Source: Berberis thunbergii
Lineage: Eukaryota > Streptophyta > Magnoliopsida > Ranunculales > Berberidaceae
Direction of reading: 5' to 3'
Assembly: GCA_003290165.1 (NCBI GenBank)
Contig: QNQO01000223.1
Coordinates: 620,001 to 684,000 of the forward strand
Length of the DNA stretch: 64,000 bases
Part shown: one piece after another, positions 14,001 to 29,000 of the stretch
How positions within the stretch are numbered: position 1 is the stretch's first letter
How the letters are laid out: each line of letters starts with the position of its first letter
Notes under the pieces: model-generated
Databases searched by the model: none
The model's input: the letters and a program-made list of their open reading frames with translations, nothing else
Told to the model about the DNA's origin: nothing
Position numbers and translations under genes: made by a program

Positions 14001-17000
14001 ATATTGGATTTTAAGAGACAACAGTTAATAGTTTCTCTGTAGTCTTGATAAGGCCACTAAGCAAATTGTTCTAAGATGCCCTTTTTTCTTTTCTTTTCAA
14101 TAATTAATTAATTATTGAATTAATTAATTAATTTAATTTTCTCTTGATTAGTTTGTTATATATGTTCTTAATGATGCATATGGAGCTTTTGGTTTACTAT
14201 ATATATTAAAAGAGCAAAACTCCAATAAAAATGCAGGCACTCCTTTGTATATTATTAATTAATATTTTCTTTTCATAGTCATCCCAGAGATAGAAATATT
14301 CTTTAATTGCATCGGAACATTTTGAATTTTGATGCCATTGTTGAGATCATTTTCTGCTTCATAGAGGCTACTAATTCAAAATCAGTTGGTAGTTATTGGT
14401 GAATTTGGGGACCATACTTCTGAAATGTCCAAGAGGGAAAAAGAAGGTAAAGTATAGTGGGCTGTGTCGAGAACAAGATAGAGTCCGAATAGGATACATT
14501 ACTTGTTGAGCATTTGGCTATGGAGGAGTCTCCCATGTTGCTTGTGGCGATGCTAGGCATGCGAAAGTTCTTGCTTGAGGTCTTAGAAGGGGAGTATGGT
14601 ATAGCTTAACTATGGGCCACCACATGTCAACTTATCAGGATGCAAGTAGATTTAGGGTTACCCCACTTGGAAAAATATAAATTGTTCCTTTTTAGAAAAT
14701 TTGTGGTCGGCTATTAATGAAAAGTTCCCTCTTCTTATGAATAAAATCTAGTGTTCATAAATCAAGTCGCTGGTTCCTCCTCATTGTATGTGATTTCTCT
14801 GATTGCTAATCAATCTTTGCTTCCGCATTGATTCACATCACATATCCTGTTTTCCTCCTTTCTTTATGGTTCTCACTTTATGGGCCTGGTTGTTTTCCAT
14901 CTATCACATGAACACTTCTTAAATGTTGGTGATAAAAATAGATCTATGCCGGTATTAGGCTTTGATGAATGTTTGCCGAAAGTCCACTTCATCAATTTGA
15001 TCTTACCTGTCTTTACTTAGGTCCAATGTATAATGATCTTTCCAGATGCATTATGATGCTCATAGTGATAATCTTGAGATTTCTCTGATGGTGCTGGAGA
15101 TAATATACATTTAACCGTGATATTCTTGGTGTAAGCTGATAGTGTTGGGGATACAATACAATTATGCTGACATTTGATGGATAATCTGATACTGCCAGGG
15201 ACATGAGAATAGTTTGAAATTGTTGAACCCAACTCCGTAATTCCGTATTTAGTTGCCACATGTGCGCAGCGCAGCTCCTAAAGAGTCTGTTGGAGATCCT
15301 CTAAGCTCTAACAACTTCTCCGTCAATCCTCCATTAGACCACCTCCATTTCATCTTCTTGAGCTACCCTAACCTACCTTCATTGAGTTTCATTTTTATTT
15401 TTCTTGATCAAGAACATTCCTCCAAGGGCTACATTTCTCCTATTGACTGTACTCCATGGTAGAATTCTGATTACAGACACCATCAACAAGAGATGTCTGC
15501 TCCTTCTCAATCACGGAGTGCTATGTGGTCAGGCAGAGGAGTCTATTGATTATCTGCTACTTTCATGCCCCTTGGTTACTCAACTCTAGGTCTTAGCTCT
15601 TTCCGAGTTCCACTTGCAGGCCTCCTTTGCTCCTCTCTACCGGTAGAGGTAGAGCATATGCAGTCTCCTAGCTCTTTCCCTTCTAGCCTCTTTGTATTTG
15701 GAATCTGGGTTTGGGAAAGAATATGTTGTAGTTTGGGTTATTTGGAGAGAGAAAAACAACAAAATTTTCAAGAATGTATAAAATCTTTAGAGAACTTGTC
15801 GATAGATGCTAAATTTAGCTTATGGTTGTGGGCTTGTAATTGGGAGAGAACTTGTCGATAGATGCAGTTCTCTTATTGTTCAATTGGGATTGCATAGTTC
15901 TCTTATTGTTCAATTGGGGGGGGGGGGGGTGTTCTTTTTCCACTGCCACCTCCATCCTTTTCCTCTTATCAGTAAGATGTGCCATAATGTTTTTTATGAA
16001 AACCTTCGATCTATCACCCTCCAGCTAATTCAAGGCCCCAAAATGTTTAGGAAAAATTGAATATATGGTGTTGAGGTGTTTCTTCTTGGGATAAAAATTT
16101 GGAATTCTTCTGTTTCTGGTGGATCGGTTTACTTGAATCGCACTAATTTATATGCTTTTGAGCTCGAATCCCTACACCCACTTAGCTTTACTTTATTTTA
16201 TGTTAACAAAAATTCAAAAATATTTTCTTAAGTTGTCGAGGACCCTATGTAGTTAAAACGTTAATCAATACCTAATAAGTTAAGGAGCGATATGAGATTA
16301 AGTAGGATTAATCAAAATTATTTGGCCTATGTTTTATAAACATATTTTCTTTATCCTTCTAAGTAATGTTTACTCTAAAGAAAAAAATATTAATGTGTAT
16401 TGAAGTAGTAAACATTAATTGTCACAATTTAAGAAAAATTATAGTAAAATTAAGAATTCAATATCAGAGAAAGGTGCGACTCTACATTTTTTTTGTTTTT
16501 CTTGTTATTCCTTTGGTCGTTATTCTCTCTTCTTTTCATATATATGTATATATATATATATATATATATTCATTTTTCTTTCTTTCTAATATTTTCCCAT
16601 ACTCTTGGGATTGTCTTATGGCTAGGTATTGATGAGGTTAAGACAAATTTTTATTTAAAAAAAAAATCTTTAATTTTTTCTTATTTGTTTATAAATCATT
16701 GCCATCAATCAATGAGTTCTTAAAGCAATTAATTTTGATTGATTGGTAAATCGCTGATTAGCCGGTAAATTCCGATTACTCAGCCAAAAGATTATTCAAA
16801 CGATTAATTGAAAAATTGTAAACATAGTAAGAGCCTATATTGTAAGGTTGCTTAAGGCCCCAACTTGTCTTGGGTTGGCATTACCACTCTCTCCTTAAAT
16901 CTGGGTAGAAAGATATGGAGAATTAATCAGCCCTTGATGAATTCAACAAAAATGAGATCAAGGTAGACTCATTTGAACCCCCACAGAATATTTTGAACTT

Positions 17001-20000
17001 CTACCTCTTCTCCTCAATTGAAGATTCCATCAAAATAGCTTGAAGTAAGATCTTCAAGTAAACTTGATTATAATATATTGGGTGATCCCTAAACCTTGGA
17101 TTTACATGCACCTTGGTGACAACACAAGAAAACCAAAATTCTCTCTTAACAACATTTCTTCATCAACAATCGACAACCATCTCACATGTGAGTCTTATGA
17201 GGCTATGATAGGACATGAGAACGTAAAAATAAAGTCCTAATCTAACATCATCCCTATTACACCCTTATAAATAAAAATTGCCAAATACAATATGTCAAAG
17301 TTGGTTGACCATAGTCAAATATTACATTCATGAACTGTTGAATTGCTCCGAAACTCTAGGATTTTTCCTTGGTTTAACCTTTTTTTGACTTAATGTCTCA
17401 ACTCTTCCCTTATTGTACTAGCCTTTCTAAGGTAAATCGGGTTTAGTTTGTGTACTGTTATTCCCTTTTCGGTCAAGCTTGCTTGTATGTTGCTTCTTTT
17501 TGGGTAACACCATTTGTGATGTAACACCCTACTACTCTTTTTCCAACAGCATTACCTCTACTTAACCATCCTATAACGGTTGGGGTTCAAGCTGATGAAC
17601 TAATATATTGTCGCGGAGGGATTTGAACCCCAGCCTGTGGTCTTCCCTAATCTTTGCCAGTTAAGCTGAAAAAGCCTTGGTTTAGAAGAGGGAAAATCAA
17701 CATCTGAGAATCTCCACCAGGACAACTGCATAGTTGTGTATCCCTTTCAGTCCACTTCATCCTGTTTCCAGTTTTTGTCATCCATTAACCATTTGTCATC
17801 CGGGTTTTAGAGCTAGTAGTTTAAGTACGTAGTTGCTATAAAGTTTGTGATCATTTTTAAATTAGCATATTAATTGTATTAAAGTTGAATGTATGTTTCA
17901 ATTTGATATATTTGTGCCCTATTTAGAAATAGTTTACTCAAGAAAAGTTTCTTAGTGTGGTTTAGCTTCCATAATAGCATTTGGTTGGGAATTAGATTCT
18001 TATTACTTTCATTCTCTCTTTATTAGCAGACGAGTCTGTTGCATTTTTAACATCTCTCTCTAACACTATTTCCATGTATTAGAATTTTAAGTATATATTA
18101 TTTTGTCTTCTCTTGATGTATTTCTAAAGTCCAGTTGTTTTATCAAATTTGTGATTGTGTCAATTTGAATGTATCCATTTTAAATGTTATTGATCATTTA
18201 TGCCTTGGGAACCTTGTATGAATTAGTATCTTGATGATATTTCGGAGCTGGAGATCTGTTTCTGTTTAGCTATTCTTATGGTATCATGGTTGTAATGTTC
18301 CCATATATCATGTACAGGTTACCCCAGTCAGTACTAGATGTTTCAAAGAAAATGCTGACTGAGACTAACAGCAACCCTGTAGCTTCAACCATTCAAAAGG
18401 AAGCTGGCTGGTTACTTTTAGCTTCACTTATAGCCTCTATGCCGAAGGAGGTACTTAGGCATCTCAGTTCCTTTTATCTGATGTACCCATTACTTTTCCT
18501 TCCAATTTTCCTGATGAGGGCTGCTTGTGATACTTGCAGGAGCTTGAAGATCAGGTTTTTGATATCCTTTCACTCTGGGCATCTAATTTTAATGGAGATA
18601 CAGAGTCTAAAATAAAGCAAGCTGAAAACCTTTCTGAAATACGGTTGGCAAAACGTTAACTTCCCTTTAGTTACTGAATTACTTTTTAAGTTATTTTTTT
18701 TTTGTTTTTGATTTTAGCTTGATGATATTAAATTAAACTCGAGGACTAGTCAAATACTTTTTTTTTAGGACACCCTTCAACTCATGATTATTCTCTCTAT
18801 TATAGCAGGAATAATTAACAAACTGATTGTAACTATGAATATCTGCTTGTTGTTGGAAAGTTTAATATATGTTTTTCAACATAATTATGTTTTCCTTTTC
18901 CATATTAGAATGAATGAGCAAGGCCGTTTACAAATGTATAAACCACTTTAACAAACTAATCAAGAATCAGATCTTACTGTTGTTTTGAGTGTAAAATTTT
19001 CTATATTAGTATAATGAACTGAGTTGGATAGTTCATAAAACCCTGGATCAATATAATCAAAATTTCTGTGTATTAGTGGTGTACAAGTATAGTTCATCTT
19101 TTCAGATAAGTCAGGTTACTCTATGCATTATGCATTAAATCCTGCCATAAATGCTAAGCATATCTGGTATTAAGAATATGGTCTATGGGCCTTACAAGGG
19201 ATTTAGAAATGCTGAACAATTATCTAGAAGTTTGAAGAACTGGGTGAAAGAAATAACTGGAAACTGTAAGAGGCACCTGTTAAAAAAACACTTGAGAGGA
19301 AAAATAGACTTTTGAGTATCATACAAGATGATTTTATGCAAGTTATGGGCCTCTTATGGCATGGAACATGACTTTTCCTGTCCACGGGATGAGATTTTAA
19401 TGTTTATTATTGGCATTGTAGTTGTTGTGACTTGGTTTGTAGTGTACTAGAAAATGTTTGTAATATGCTTTCATAGTTATCCTTCTTTATCAATAAAAGT
19501 AAACTCACATCTTGGATGCGGTGCTAATTGCAAATTAGCTTATTTGTGTTTTTCTCAGGGTTTTCCCCTGTTTTATATCTATGACTTTCTAAGTCACTTG
19601 TTCTCTTTGATTATCAATATATTCCCTATTGTTTGCTTAATAAAAATAAATAAAAATGGTTTGGGGGGGTGGGGGGGGTGCAAGTAGTTACCTGGCACAG
19701 GAAGTGAGAAGATATGTGGAACAAGAACGGAAATGGAGCATATTGGTTTCTGTGGTATGTAATTCAAAGGGGTAGGCATAGTTGGTATGATATTTTGAGT
19801 CTTAATTCGTGTATTATTCTAGTTCGATTCAATATTTATTTTAAATATAACCATAAGATTGAGAGAATGTATTTATGGATGGTCAACATCTGTAGTATGG
19901 TATGCAACAACAATAATATGTAGTAGATATGATACTTATGGAGTCTAATTATAATATACTATATTAGTTGGAAGTTCAAAAGGTTTCTTGAAAGACTTTT

Positions 20001-23000
20001 GCCTCATTTTTCAGCAATTGGCTCTTTGGAAAGCCCCTACTCTTTATTAAATTGAAGATTTATTATCTTTCACGTTTCATGTATGTTTTAGGCCCAATAT
20101 CTTCCACCTTCATTCTCTCTCCACTATTCTCTTTCCAGATTGCCTTTCCACGAGTCACTCCATCGCTCTTTCTTTTTCATCACGCTCTCCATCGCTATTT
20201 TTTTTCTATATCGCTCTCCCACCACTCCATTGATTTGTACGTGGCTCTGGTTGACGTTGAGAATGATCGACGAAGTTTTGGCAATGACATCGATCTAGGC
20301 ACTGTTCTCCTTAACAAACTTGGTTTGTCAAATTTATTGATCCAATTAGATTGGTTCATTAAATTTTATTGATCAAATTCGCTAATGTGCCACGAATCAG
20401 TACATCGTACATAGTTCAAAATTCTATTGCAAGGCATCAAGGTATGCGATTCTCAAATTCACTTTCTGGTGTTGGTTGGAAACACTCAAAGTTTTATTTA
20501 ATAAGATGAAATCAACCGACAGCGATTGACAATAAGTATTGATTCACAACGACATCCAAATTACCCAGTGATCTTCCAGTGGAGCCCTACAAAGAATGTT
20601 AAAACATACTTTATAGTTTCTATGATCTCCATGATCAACTTTATGGCTGCATCAATCTGACTTCTATTGCATTTAAAAGGAATATATTATTTAGTTATTA
20701 TTTTTTCCCAAAACAATTCCAACTAATGCCTATGTCAGGGTTCAAACCCTGGACTTGTGACAACTTAAATCCTCATGAGGAGAAATTGGTCTACTCAAAG
20801 GCGCCTTGCCCAAGATCAGGTGATGGTTGGGCATAGATTTATCTAAGAATGCTTGGGAAGCCATCCCAGAGAAGATATTTTAAGTGTGGGCCAGTGATAA
20901 AAAAGCACTGTGGTACACTTACCATGGGAATTTATTTATTTATTTATAAAACTCGTGATTTTTGATGATTTTCTGCACATTTTCTGAATATGGAGAATAT
21001 ATCTCATATAACACATTTTCTATGGATTACGATCTGGATTGTGATTAATCTATCTATCTATTATAGTAACATCTTGATGTTGATTATCAACAGTGTCTAA
21101 CTATTTTCTATTCAGGGTATGGTCTGCTGCAATCGATGCACTAACAGCATTTATAAGATGCATCATATGTTCAAGTACAACTGGTTTTAAAGATGGAATC
21201 TTGCTACCAGTGCTGATGTACCTTGGCAGGTGAATTAATATAAGACATGCAAGGTTTTTTTTTTTTTTCAAGTTCACTAGGTATCATGGGCCTGCTTAGT
21301 TTTCTCTTATCTGTTTTCTCATTCTGATAAACGTAATGGATTCAGGGCTTTATCATATATATCGGCACTCGCTGAGAAACACCTATCAGATATGAAGCCT
21401 GCAGTGGACCTCTTCATTATTAAGACATTAATTGCCTGTCAGTCTCTTTCTGATCCAATGACTTATAAAAGTGACCACCCTCAAATCTTACAAATTTGTA
21501 CCACTCCATTTAGGTACGTGATACACAGTTTTCCTTATCAGTTTCTTAATCCGTTAGTCACGAGGGACAAAATGGAATGATTGTGTTTCTGTATGATAAA
21601 ACTCCCAACTTCCAAGTTTCTTGCTATAATATTTTATTCATTATTATTTCTAGTATTTTTTTTCCTGACATTAATGTATTTGCAATGATTGGATTGAAAA
21701 GAGATCCTTCTGGGTGTGAAGAAAGCTCATGTTTGCGGTTGTTGTTGGACCAGAGAGATGCATGTTTGGGTCCTTGGATCCCTGGAAGGTGATCTAAGCT
21801 CTTATACATCTATGCATGAATTATGTATGTTGCATAAAACCTGTACTCACGAAGTATTGCAATTGATGTGATATTAAATTTAGGGATTGGTTTGAAGATG
21901 AGCTCCGAGCATTTGAAGGAGGGAAAGATGGGTTGATGCCTTGTGTATGGGAGCATGAACTTTCTACTTTTCCTCAGGTGCTCAGAAATTTCTCGTTATA
22001 AATTGTTATGGATTCTCAATCTAGAATTTTGTATCTCTCCTAACAGTCTATATTTATGTTTTTATGTGGCTTTCTTTACTAATACTTTTGTCAGATGCCA
22101 TTCTGTAGTTTCTCAATTTTTTCCCCTCTAAGGATGTGTTTGATTTTAAAGTTTTCAAAAAGAAAGAAAAAATAAGAGAGGAAGTGGGAAAAAGTTCTCC
22201 ATTTTGAGGTTGCAGATGACTATATATGGAGAAAGTTTTCTTATTCCTCTCCCCCCAAAGAGAATATTTTGCACAATTTTGTAACAAATTAATTGGATAG
22301 TGATCATCACAAAATTCATATTCTTCCTCTCCTTTCTCATTTTTGGCAAATTTTTCTTGGAATCAAACACACACTAAGTTCAACAATGGTCGCTTGATCA
22401 TTCATTTAAATGGTGTTTAGAGTTAGTATTTTGTATTTTTAATTAAAGCTTAATTATGCTGATTTCCCTTCAGTGCATTTAATTTATAGAATGAATGCCT
22501 AATCTATTACAACTTTAACCGCTACCTGTCTCACATAATAGAAACTACCAAGATAGAAATGATTGACTCTCCACAATCTATGAGCAATAATCCCTACAAT
22601 TTTTATAGAGCGGATGTGTTCATCATGAATGAATATTATGCTTGTTTTGCACAAACACTGATATTTTGAGTTGCTCATGAAGCCGGAGACCACGAATAAG
22701 ATGTTGGTGAATCAAATGCTTCTCTGCTTTGGAATCCTTTTTGCTATCCAGGTAGATACAATTAGTTATTTCTTGCAATCATTTTGTTTAATTTCTTTGT
22801 AAAATATCATCTTTGACTCGTATATGTGTTGACGTTATTGTATCCAGGATAGTGCTGGAATGCTATCACTTCTTGGCACGATTGACCAGTGTGTAAAAGC
22901 TGGTAAAAAGCAACCATGGCACAGTGTCAGTGTAACCAATGTCTGCGTGGGGTTACTTGCTGGTTTTAAGGTGTTTACCTTCCTCCCATTATTGAGGATA

Positions 23001-26000
23001 CATTATTTTCCTAAATTTTCATACTTATGTTTGTTTTTATTGCTCAGGCTTTGCTTTGTTTACGCCCCCCACCCTTGGCAGTGGAAACATTAAGTGCTGC
23101 ACAGACTATATTTCAGGTACATATGTAATTTGAATTGTTCAGTATTGCTAACAGAGAGAGACTAAAACATTCATATTCAGTCAACATGTTTGGTGCCTCA
23201 ATATGCATGTCAATAACTAAGGTAAATAATACGTATGTCCAAAAAATTGTTCCTCATCTTGTAGCCCATACGCTAAACCTTATATTGCCATGTCATGTCT
23301 CTCAAGTCAGTCCAGGGTGATAGAGATCGAAAATGGAAGGGTAAGAGTTTGAGCCTGTATCAGATTGGAGTAGGAAAGGTTGGATATTAAATTTTGTTCC
23401 AGGCAATTTTTCAAAAGTGATTAAAAGCTGCGGGTTTCTTCAAAAGTGTTGGGAGTTGACAAGTGGAGATGTAATGGCAATAGTAGTAGAAATGCATACT
23501 ACCGTCCTTTTTTTATTGGAGACCAAAGACATTATTATCTTGATTCCTAAGAAGGATGCTGCAGGTCCTATTTGTGATTTCAGGCCTGTTAGTCTTGTTG
23601 GAGAGATTTACAAGGATTTTGCTAAGGCGATGACAAAAAGATTGAAGGTATGTATGGGCTCTATCATTGGTCCTAATTAGGGAGCTTTTGTGAAGGATAG
23701 GAAAATTCTGGATGGACTGATGACGGCTAATGAGTCAGTAGACTCAAGATTGTGAAGTGGTTCTTCTGGGCTTTTGCTTTTTGGTTTTTTGTAGATTGAT
23801 TTGGAGAAGGCTTATGATCATGGTAATTAGCCGACTTTGTGTTGTGGTGTACAAGTAAGATGGGTTTTGGTACTAGGAGAAATGGATTAGGTGGTTTGAA
23901 TGCAATTTTGATGTCTATTTTACGATCTTGGTTGGAATTTTCAAAAACCTCAGGGAGGTATTTGTCAAGGGGTTCCAGTATCTCCATTCCTATTTACTAT
24001 AGTTGTATAGGCTTTGAGCAGGTTGATTGCAAAGGCTATAGAGATAAGCTTATTATCAGGTTTTCATGTATCTCGTGTAGGGCGGAGAGTAGCTCATCTT
24101 CAGTTTTTGATGATGCATTGTTTTTCTTGGATAATGACATTACTCAGGTGGAAATTTTGAAGTATATTTTGTTGAATTTTCAAGCTAATTCTGGTTTGAA
24201 GATCAACTTCGGTTAGAGAATGGTGCATGCTGTGGGTGAGGAACTGAATAGTAGTTTAGAGGCAGGAGTGTTGGGGTTTAAAGTGGGTGCATTAACAATG
24301 TAATGGGGTCTTCCTTTAGGTGCTAAGAACAAGAGTAAGAGGTGGGATTTTGTGGTGGATCTAATGAGTAAGAGACTTGCGATTTGGAAGGTAAAGCTAT
24401 TATGAAGGATGTCCTCTAATTTTCATTGGAAGTACTCTGGTGATGTGCCATTTTATTATGTCATTGTTGCAAATGCCTGTATCAGAAAGAATGGATGATT
24501 AGAAATCGAAAGGACGACTACAAATTTTTGTGTGGTGCTGCACTGAGGAAGATAAAGGTTTCATGGACTGAATTAAGTCTCGTTTGTACGACAAAGGAAG
24601 TGGGAAGTTTAGGGATTAGGCCACTTGTGAGTACAAATAAAGCATTGCACGGTAAATGGAAAGAGGTAATTAAAGATAAATATGATCTGTTGGGCTCTTC
24701 TTGAATTTCTAGGAACCCAGTATATGATCTGTTGGGCTCTTCTTGAATTCCTAGGAACCCAGTAGCATCATATGGTTTGGGCACCTGAAAATCTATTTCT
24801 GATCACGTGACGAGTTTTTCCAGGGTGTGGATGTAGTGTACGGGTGATAAGGGAAAATTTTTGGTGGGGTGTGGGCTGGTGATGAGGCATTTAAAGAGAG
24901 ATTTCCTAGATTGTTTACATTACGTATAAGAACATTAGGGTGTTTGAGTTTGACAATTATATTGAGGGGAACTTGCAGTGGTAGTTCAAATTTCGTAGGG
25001 TGTCGTTATCTGTAGGAGAATTGATTGAGTTTATGATTTTATTGAGGGATATGGAGAGTTTTTTGGGGATGAAAGCAACAGGTGGGTCTGGAAAGAGGAC
25101 AGAGAAAGAGGGTTTCCAAGATTGGCTTTGGATCAGTTACCATCTTGTGCGTTTCATCAGTTTGCGATGAAGTTGTTTGGAAAAATTAGATTCCCTTGCG
25201 GGTTTTTTTTTTCATGAGGACAACAATGTGGAAATGTCTCCCTTCTAAACTCAAGTTGGCTCATAAGTGTATGGATGTTGAGGTGGTTTGTAATTGATGT
25301 GATCAAGATGCAGAGAGCTTTATTCACCTTCTTATTCATTGTGGGTGGGTATATAAGGTCTGGATTTACTTAATAGGGTCGTTTGGGTTATAAATACTCC
25401 CATGGTCTATGGAGGAGTTGTTGAGAGGATAGAGCACCCTAATGCATTAATTGTCGAAAGGCAAGGTTCTATGGAAATTTCTAACATTTGCTTTGTGTTG
25501 GACAGTATGGAGAGAACATAATCGTATTATTTTTCACAAATTTTTTTTTAGTGGAGGTGGTAATTATGGAAAGTTCTCCTTACCCTTTGGGTTTGGTATA
25601 TTATCTATCAGCCTTCAGAGGGATGCTCTTTTAAGCTGTATTATAAAATGGGAAACTGTAGTTTTTGGTTCTTCATGCTTAAAAGATTATCACTCTTGTA
25701 ACATGAGAAGTATTTATTATTCCTTACATATTTATCCTAGTTGACAAAAAAACCACCCTTTTTAGGCTATGATTTTTTTTTATCTCCAATGCTGCAAGAT
25801 GACCATGATGTCCATAATGCAAAACTAGAACCTTGAGTCTTCCAGTTGAAAATTTTGTCATTCCAGATCCATGGAATGGCATATGGAGAGAACCTTTTGT
25901 TATTCCTCCCTTTTGGAAATCTTAGCTTTGATTAAACTTTGACAATGCTCTTCAAATTGTCTCTTTCTCTCTCTAAAGAAGAATGAGCCAGTTGACATTT

Positions 26001-29000
26001 CAAGAAGTGTGATCCTGCAATTCCATATCCCCTCCACATCAATCATCTTGAAGATCTGTGCTCATCCTATTCGCCAACCTCCAGGTTGGAAAGTGTCCGG
26101 TAATGGCTCTGAATGAGAAAATGAAACTTTGTAGGCAAAAGCTTCTTTCCATACCAGTGTCACTGTCATAATCCATTCCACCAACTTCCAATAGAATGTG
26201 GTTACTGAGAATTCTCACTATGTGGCCTAATTGAAGATCATTCATCTTCTCTATCATATGCCAAAACCAAAGCCAACATATTTGTCAACCAACATCCTAC
26301 CTCTTCTTCACTAAAGGACCCTTCTTAAATGGAGGTTCCAAGTTCACCTGTTATGAATATAATCAAATATTCGAATAAGTCTGAGTTCAAAATCCGAAAC
26401 CAATAGAAACATAATTTTGCAAGTTTGTTTGATAATGATCGAATGGAAAGCTGAATAAAAGGATTCTGCATAGTAGTTAAGGAAACCGATGTGGCGATTT
26501 TATAACATCACCAAGGTAGTCAGGGACTCCATGAATTGAAGGCAGGGTGATGGTGATAATCCCTCCCTAATGCATGAGGTGAGAAGTGAGAGAAGAGGCA
26601 AGCATTTGAGTGAACTGAGGTGAACAAAACAGAAAAAATATTGAGAAATCTATAAAATCACATAAAGAAATCTAAAGAAATAAAATAAAATGCTGAATGA
26701 GCAATTGTGATATTTGCTAAGCCAACAAAATCAAGATGTACATAATAACACGAGTGTGTCCAAAGTTCGCCAATCCCATGGCATAGTTGTAGTGATTTTT
26801 AAATGATAACAACGGAGAGGATTATAGTTAAAAAAAAAAAGTTCTACACTATGGACTGATACAACATTGCAATGAATACGAAGAATGCAGAGGAGAAACA
26901 CTTTTAAAAAATATGTCATTGCTGCAGTGAATGAGGAGACAGGCAAAAAACAAGAAAAAAAAAAGGACGGAAAGTGGAAAAGGTACAAAAAAATCAAAAT
27001 GTGTCCACTACATGAGAGAAGAGCTGGAAAAGACGAAAGAAAAAAAAACATATTTACCTGATCTTGCGGTTAGTTTTGAATGCTATATGAGCTTCATAGT
27101 TTACCCCAAATCACAAGCAAATTTGTATGAGAAAGGGGACATAAAAACAAAAAACGTTGAGGCATTCACTAAGGTTAGTGCCATAGTTTCTTTACGCCTT
27201 GCTCTAAGGCTAAGAAAGGTGAATTCCTCGGCTCACATGATTAAGTCTGTTTTGCCTCTTTTGAGTCGAGATTACCTTGCCTCGCACAGTGAGAAAAGAA
27301 AAGCCCCACATCCCACTCTAGTACCACCCATAGTGTCCCTAGTCCTTACTTACCAACATCCATCTAGGTGTGAGATTTTTTTTGCTCAAATCAACAAATC
27401 CATGTTTGCAGGGTTCATACCCAGATTTGGGTTTCATTGACTACCAGTGTCATCACTTGAGCTGAAAAGGCGTATTGTAACAACCCTCAGCTCTAGCTAT
27501 GGGCCCACTTCTTAGAGTGAAGCTCACATTGTACCGGTATATATGTGTGTGTGTGTTGTTGCATAATGCAAGAAGGGTTGGAGAGGCCCCACCCAATATA
27601 TTAAGGAAAAATCACAGGGCAGACATACCCCCTCACCAAACAACCACAAACACAAGGACCAAATAGTTCACAGAGCTCCTATACTTTTTCTTGAAGGTCT
27701 TCGATTTTGTCAACTACCACCAAAAACTTCCAAGGAGTTTGGCCTTTTCATTCAGCACTTGTATGGCCACTTGTGAATCAGATTGCCCCCAACTTACCCA
27801 CCTAACTTTTGGTTGGGCCCCATCTTGGGTGTGGAATTTTATCTCAAAAGACCTTGGCTGCCATTGCCATACTCGCTGTTGTAAAAATCGACATTGCTAG
27901 CGCCCAGAGACGCTATTGCTGGTGTTGTCCTAGCCTTTACTGTTGCTGTGGATTTGGGTTTTGAAGTCCTAGTCCATCATACTTTTTTTGCAGAAGAAAC
28001 ATTGGGTGGCTAAATGCATCCCTTTACAAAATCTGTAGAATCTGTTTTCAGTTCTTTAATTGGTCAAAATCTATATGGACATGCCAGAAATTTCAAAATT
28101 TTCAGACCAACCAAAATATTTATTTATTTAATTTTGTTTTCAACTCAAGGTCAATTATTTTGGGTAATCTTATTTAGACTCCCAATTTTTGTTTTAAACC
28201 CCAAAAAATGGGTTTCCTTTTACTTTTGTCAGACCCAAACTCCTAACTTTTTTTTCACCACTTTACTTTTACAAACCCCAAACACCTCATCTTCTTCTTC
28301 AACCCAAACTCTTCTTCCCCTTTCTCTGCATAGTGTGTCAAGAAAATGTGAAATTGAAAACTAAGGAAACCAAATCAAAGTCAACCAAATCCATAACACG
28401 ACCTCCAACTTCCAATCAACAGGGTGTAGAGGAAGCTTTGAATGTAAATCTAAAGATGAGGTTAAGGAAGAACTTCTTGTAAATATCTTTAAATCTCATT
28501 AAAAAAAACAAATTTTAGTGAATATTGATGATTATTGTTGAATAATAGTGGTAAATATGGTGACTATGGTAAAAGTGGTGACAAGTATGGTGATATCGTT
28601 TGTGGAGATATTCATGGTGGCAACAAAGCTATGTTCATAGTATTAATTTTGATAGTATGGCAATAACTTCTCCATGTCGCAATATTGTCACTTCACAACT
28701 TTTTGTCTGAGAGTTTTTTCATGGTTGTTTCGAAAAAAATTACAACCATCCAAAGGTTGTGACTATCTGATAGATTCAGACTAGTAAGTAAATGGAATTG
28801 CAATAAAATTGCAGTAGACGAAAATAACAAAATAAATTATAAACGAAATAAACTAATAACAAATAAATTTTATTTAATCAATCTACTAACAATGGGCTGC
28901 CTATGCCTTATTTATAACTAACCTACATTCTAAAACAAAGCCTAAACCTAATAAGAAACAAATATGAGAACCCTAATTAGAATCCCTATTAGAAAAAAAA

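Larger units (their letters stand above)
13800..18317. other. Intron 7 (4.5 kb, GC-AG)
   Basis: Begins GCAAGC and ends GTACAG. Contains a decayed LINE 3' fragment (about 15255-15870), a G13 run near 15917, a (TA)n tract at about 16545-16570, a palindromic TTAATTAATTAA stretch near 14100-14135, and a tRNA-like segment on the - strand near 17605-17690. Confidence 0.75.

Noticed and set aside
18286..18615. 109-codon frame spanning exons 8 and 9
   Set aside because: It is read-through of exon 8 into the intron; the exon-based model keeps the conserved protein.
20736..20756. Palindromic GTCAGGGTTCAAACCCTGAC-like word as a SINE box B
   Set aside because: No box A at proper spacing, no tail and no target duplication were found.
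26931..27440. 169-codon + strand open frame
   Set aside because: Lys-rich low-complexity start, no recognisable domain, inside a transposon-filled intron.
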